Part shown: piece by piece, positions 62,485 through 64,000 of the stretch
Layout: each line of letters begins with the position of its first letter
Numbering within the stretch: position 1 is the stretch's first letter
NCBI GenBank assembly: GCA_050178135.1
Contig: JBFXGJ010000004.1
Span: 62,001-126,000 of the forward strand
Source of the DNA: UBA288 sp050178135
Lineage (GTDB): Archaea > Halobacteriota > Methanomicrobia > Methanomicrobiales > Methanospirillaceae
DNA: 64,000 bases
Reading direction: 5' to 3'
Made by a program: the position numbers and the translations under genes
The notes under the pieces: model-generated
What the model was told of the DNA's origin: nothing
The model's input: the letters and a program-made list of their open reading frames with translations, nothing else
Databases searched by the model: none

Positions 62485-63367
62485 GCCGGCCCGGGAGGCG
62501 CTCTCCCGGCAGGGCTACCTCTTTGTCGACCGCCGCTCGACGGCGGCGGTGAAGCCCTGCCTCTGGTGTCGCCGCGCCCTCGGCGGGGGGGACACCTGCT
62601 ACAAGCAGCAGTTCTACGGGATCGAGTCGTACCGCTGCGTCCAGATGACGCCCACGCTCCGCTGCAACCAGCGCTGCATCTTCTGCTGGCGCTCGTTCGA
62701 GCACGAGGTGACCGAGGAGGTGGAACTCCCGCCCGAGGTGCTCTTTTTCGCCCTTTCGCGCCTCCAGAAGCAGGCCCTCGCGGGGTACAAGGTCCACGTC
62801 GCCCCCGAGCGGTTCGAGGAGGCGGCGAACCCCCGGCAGGTGGCCGTCTCGCTCGCCGGCGAGCCGACGCTCTACTCGCATCTCCCCCGGTTCCTGGAGC
62901 TCTGCACCGAGGCGGGGATGACCACTTTTCTGGTGACGAACGGGACGCGCCCCTGGGTCGTCCAGGCTTCGCGCCCGTACCAGACCTACGTCTCGCTCGA
63001 CGCCCCGGACGAGGCGACCTATCTTCGCGTCTGCCGCCCGGTGGAGACCGGCACCTGGGACCTGGTCCAGGAGAGCCTGGCCCTGCTCGGTTCTCGCCGC
63101 TCGGCGGTGCGGGTGACGCTCGTCGCCGGCCTGAACGATCATGACCCGGCGGGGTACGGGGCGCTGATTGCCGATTCGAGCCCGGTCTACGTCGAGGTTA
63201 AAGGCTATATGCATCTCGGGTACAGTAGAATGCGCCTTTCGGCGGCGCACATGCCGCCCCACGAACGGGTCAGGGCGTTTGCCGAGCAGGTGGCGCGGCA
63301 CGCCGGGTACCAGGTGCGGGACGAGAACCGTGCGAGCCGCGTGGTGGTGCTGGAGCGGATGGAATGA
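62465..63367 (+). CDS. taw1: 4-demethylwyosine synthase (Taw1/TYW1)
   Basis: 300 residues. Radical SAM enzyme that condenses pyruvate carbons with m1G37 of tRNA-Phe. The SAM-cluster motif is CNQRCIFCW, with the extra N-terminal cysteines (KPCLWCRRALGGGDTCYKQ) typical of TYW1. Further landmarks: VAVSLAGEPTLYSHLP, VTNGTRPWV and VEVKGYMHLGYS. Overlaps argS and sepS, so the three are translationally coupled. Confidence 0.94.
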   Translation: MPSVPCEPAREALSRQGYLFVDRRSTAAVKPCLWCRRALGGGDTCYKQQFYGIESYRCVQMTPTLRCNQRCIFCWRSFEHEVTEEVELPPEVLFFALSRLQKQALAGYKVHVAPERFEEAANPRQVAVSLAGEPTLYSHLPRFLELCTEAGMTTFLVTNGTRPWVVQASRPYQTYVSLDAPDEATYLRVCRPVETGTWDLVQESLALLGSRRSAVRVTLVAGLNDHDPAGYGALIADSSPVYVEVKGYMHLGYSRMRLSAAHMPPHERVRAFAEQVARHAGYQVRDENRASRVVVLERME

Positions 63368-64000
63368 GGTTCAACGTCGAGGAGTGGAGAGACCGTTCGA
63401 GGAGCGACTTCGAGGGCGCCTGGTACGCGGGCCCGGAGGTGCTGACACCGCCGGGTTCGGCCGGCCGGTACCCGAGGCTCGCGTACCCCCGCGCCGCCCG
63501 CCACCCGGTCTTCGAGACGATCCATCGCCTGCGCGAGGCCTACCTCTCGATCGGTTTCACCGAGTACGCCGTCCCGATCATCGTCGAGGAGGCGGAGGTC
63601 TACCGGCAGTTCGGGCCCGAGGCGATGGCGGTGCTGGACCGGGTCTTCTACCTCGGCGGGCTGCCCCGGCCCAACGTCGGGATCGCCCGCGAACGCCTGG
63701 ACCGGATCAACGCGATCCTCGGGAAGGAGATGGACACGGCGACCGAGGAGGGGCTGCGCGAGACCCTGCACGGGTACAAGAAGGGGACGGTCGACGGGGA
63801 CGAACTGGCCCACGTGCTCGCGGAGGTGCTCGGGACGGACGACGGCGTCGTGGTGCGGGTGCTGGACGAGGTCTTCCCGGAGTTTCGCGCCCTCTCCCCG
63901 GAGTCGAGCCGCTCGACCCTCCGGAGCCACATGACCTCGGGGTGGTTCATGACGCTCGGGGCCGTCTGGGACCGCTCGCCCCTCCCGCTCCGGCTCTTCT
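63364..64000 (+). CDS. sepS: O-phosphoseryl-tRNA(Cys) synthetase, C-terminus off the window
   Basis: 212 residues visible. Charges tRNA-Cys with phosphoserine, the first step of indirect cysteinyl-tRNA formation in methanogens lacking CysRS. Diagnostic segments: HPVFETIHRLREAYLSIGF, QFGPEAMAVLDRVFYLGGLP, RPNVGI, and STLRSHMTSGWFMTLGA. ATGA overlap with taw1. The class II catalytic motifs 2 and 3 lie beyond the right edge. Confidence 0.95.
   Translation, partial: MRFNVEEWRDRSRSDFEGAWYAGPEVLTPPGSAGRYPRLAYPRAARHPVFETIHRLREAYLSIGFTEYAVPIIVEEAEVYRQFGPEAMAVLDRVFYLGGLPRPNVGIARERLDRINAILGKEMDTATEEGLRETLHGYKKGTVDGDELAHVLAEVLGTDDGVVVRVLDEVFPEFRALSPESSRSTLRSHMTSGWFMTLGAVWDRSPLPLRLF

Overview
This 64 kb window is a piece of a high-GC methanogenic archaeon, most likely a Methanomicrobiales relative (inference). 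The evidence is methenyl-H4MPT cyclohydrolase (mch), O-phosphoseryl-tRNA synthetase (sepS), archaeal release factor aRF1, wyosine enzyme Taw1, EF-2 with S7 and S12, TATA-box promoters that are often leaderless, and a large number of PAS-domain sensors. Almost all space is coding and G/C dominates third codon positions. The AT-rich patches coincide with promoters.

Layout. 1-3237 (minus): an unfinished helical protein and a histidine kinase with a substrate-binding-type sensor. 3372-5651: an archaemetzincin-like protein without its metal-binding histidines, a LURP-one protein, a DUF2284 cysteine protein and a GNAT acetyltransferase. 5600-11477 (minus): trpE-G-D-C-B-A with every junction overlapping, no trpF, and a cluster of TGTACA-type boxes over the trpE promoter. 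11574-27137: sensory and envelope block with two HTH+PAS one-component regulators, a COG1361 protein with an MMPL/RND exporter and an ABC transporter, UspA, two large kinases and a response regulator. 27189-33982 (minus): two Nudix/methionine/aspartyl-tRNA genes, a secreted NHL-repeat protein with a dockerin-like tail, and an ABC exporter. 35050-36309: an OFA-type MFS transporter.

36424-39408 is a decayed island. A perfect 24-bp direct repeat bounds it, one copy covering the 3' end of tRNA-Ser(UGA). Inside are hicAB, a MazF-like toxin gene broken by one base, and several other gene remnants. No integrase is recognisable. Flanking it are a cupin fragment, a tandem-Cache lipoprotein and another frameshifted remnant.

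41467-43853 is a compact four-gene operon: a CCG-domain (HdrB/HdrD-like) Fe-S protein, two pyridoxamine-phosphate-oxidase-fold flavoproteins and a two-cluster ferredoxin. It converges on mch. 45545-52878 is mainly envelope: a secreted PKD protein, an ABC transporter with a NEW3-domain partner, DUF2124, two tandem Yip1-family membrane proteins and a TMEM175-like protein. 53024-56269 (minus) is rps12-rps7-EF-2. From 56436 to the right edge (plus) a tightly packed chain runs queD-queE-queC, Nudix, lipoprotein hydrolase, aRF1, argS, taw1 and sepS, which joins tRNA modification, tRNA charging and translation termination.

The best candidates for something new are the four-gene redox operon, the metal-site-less archaemetzincin, and the tRNA-Ser island. 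The TRP-box array is the clearest regulatory structure.
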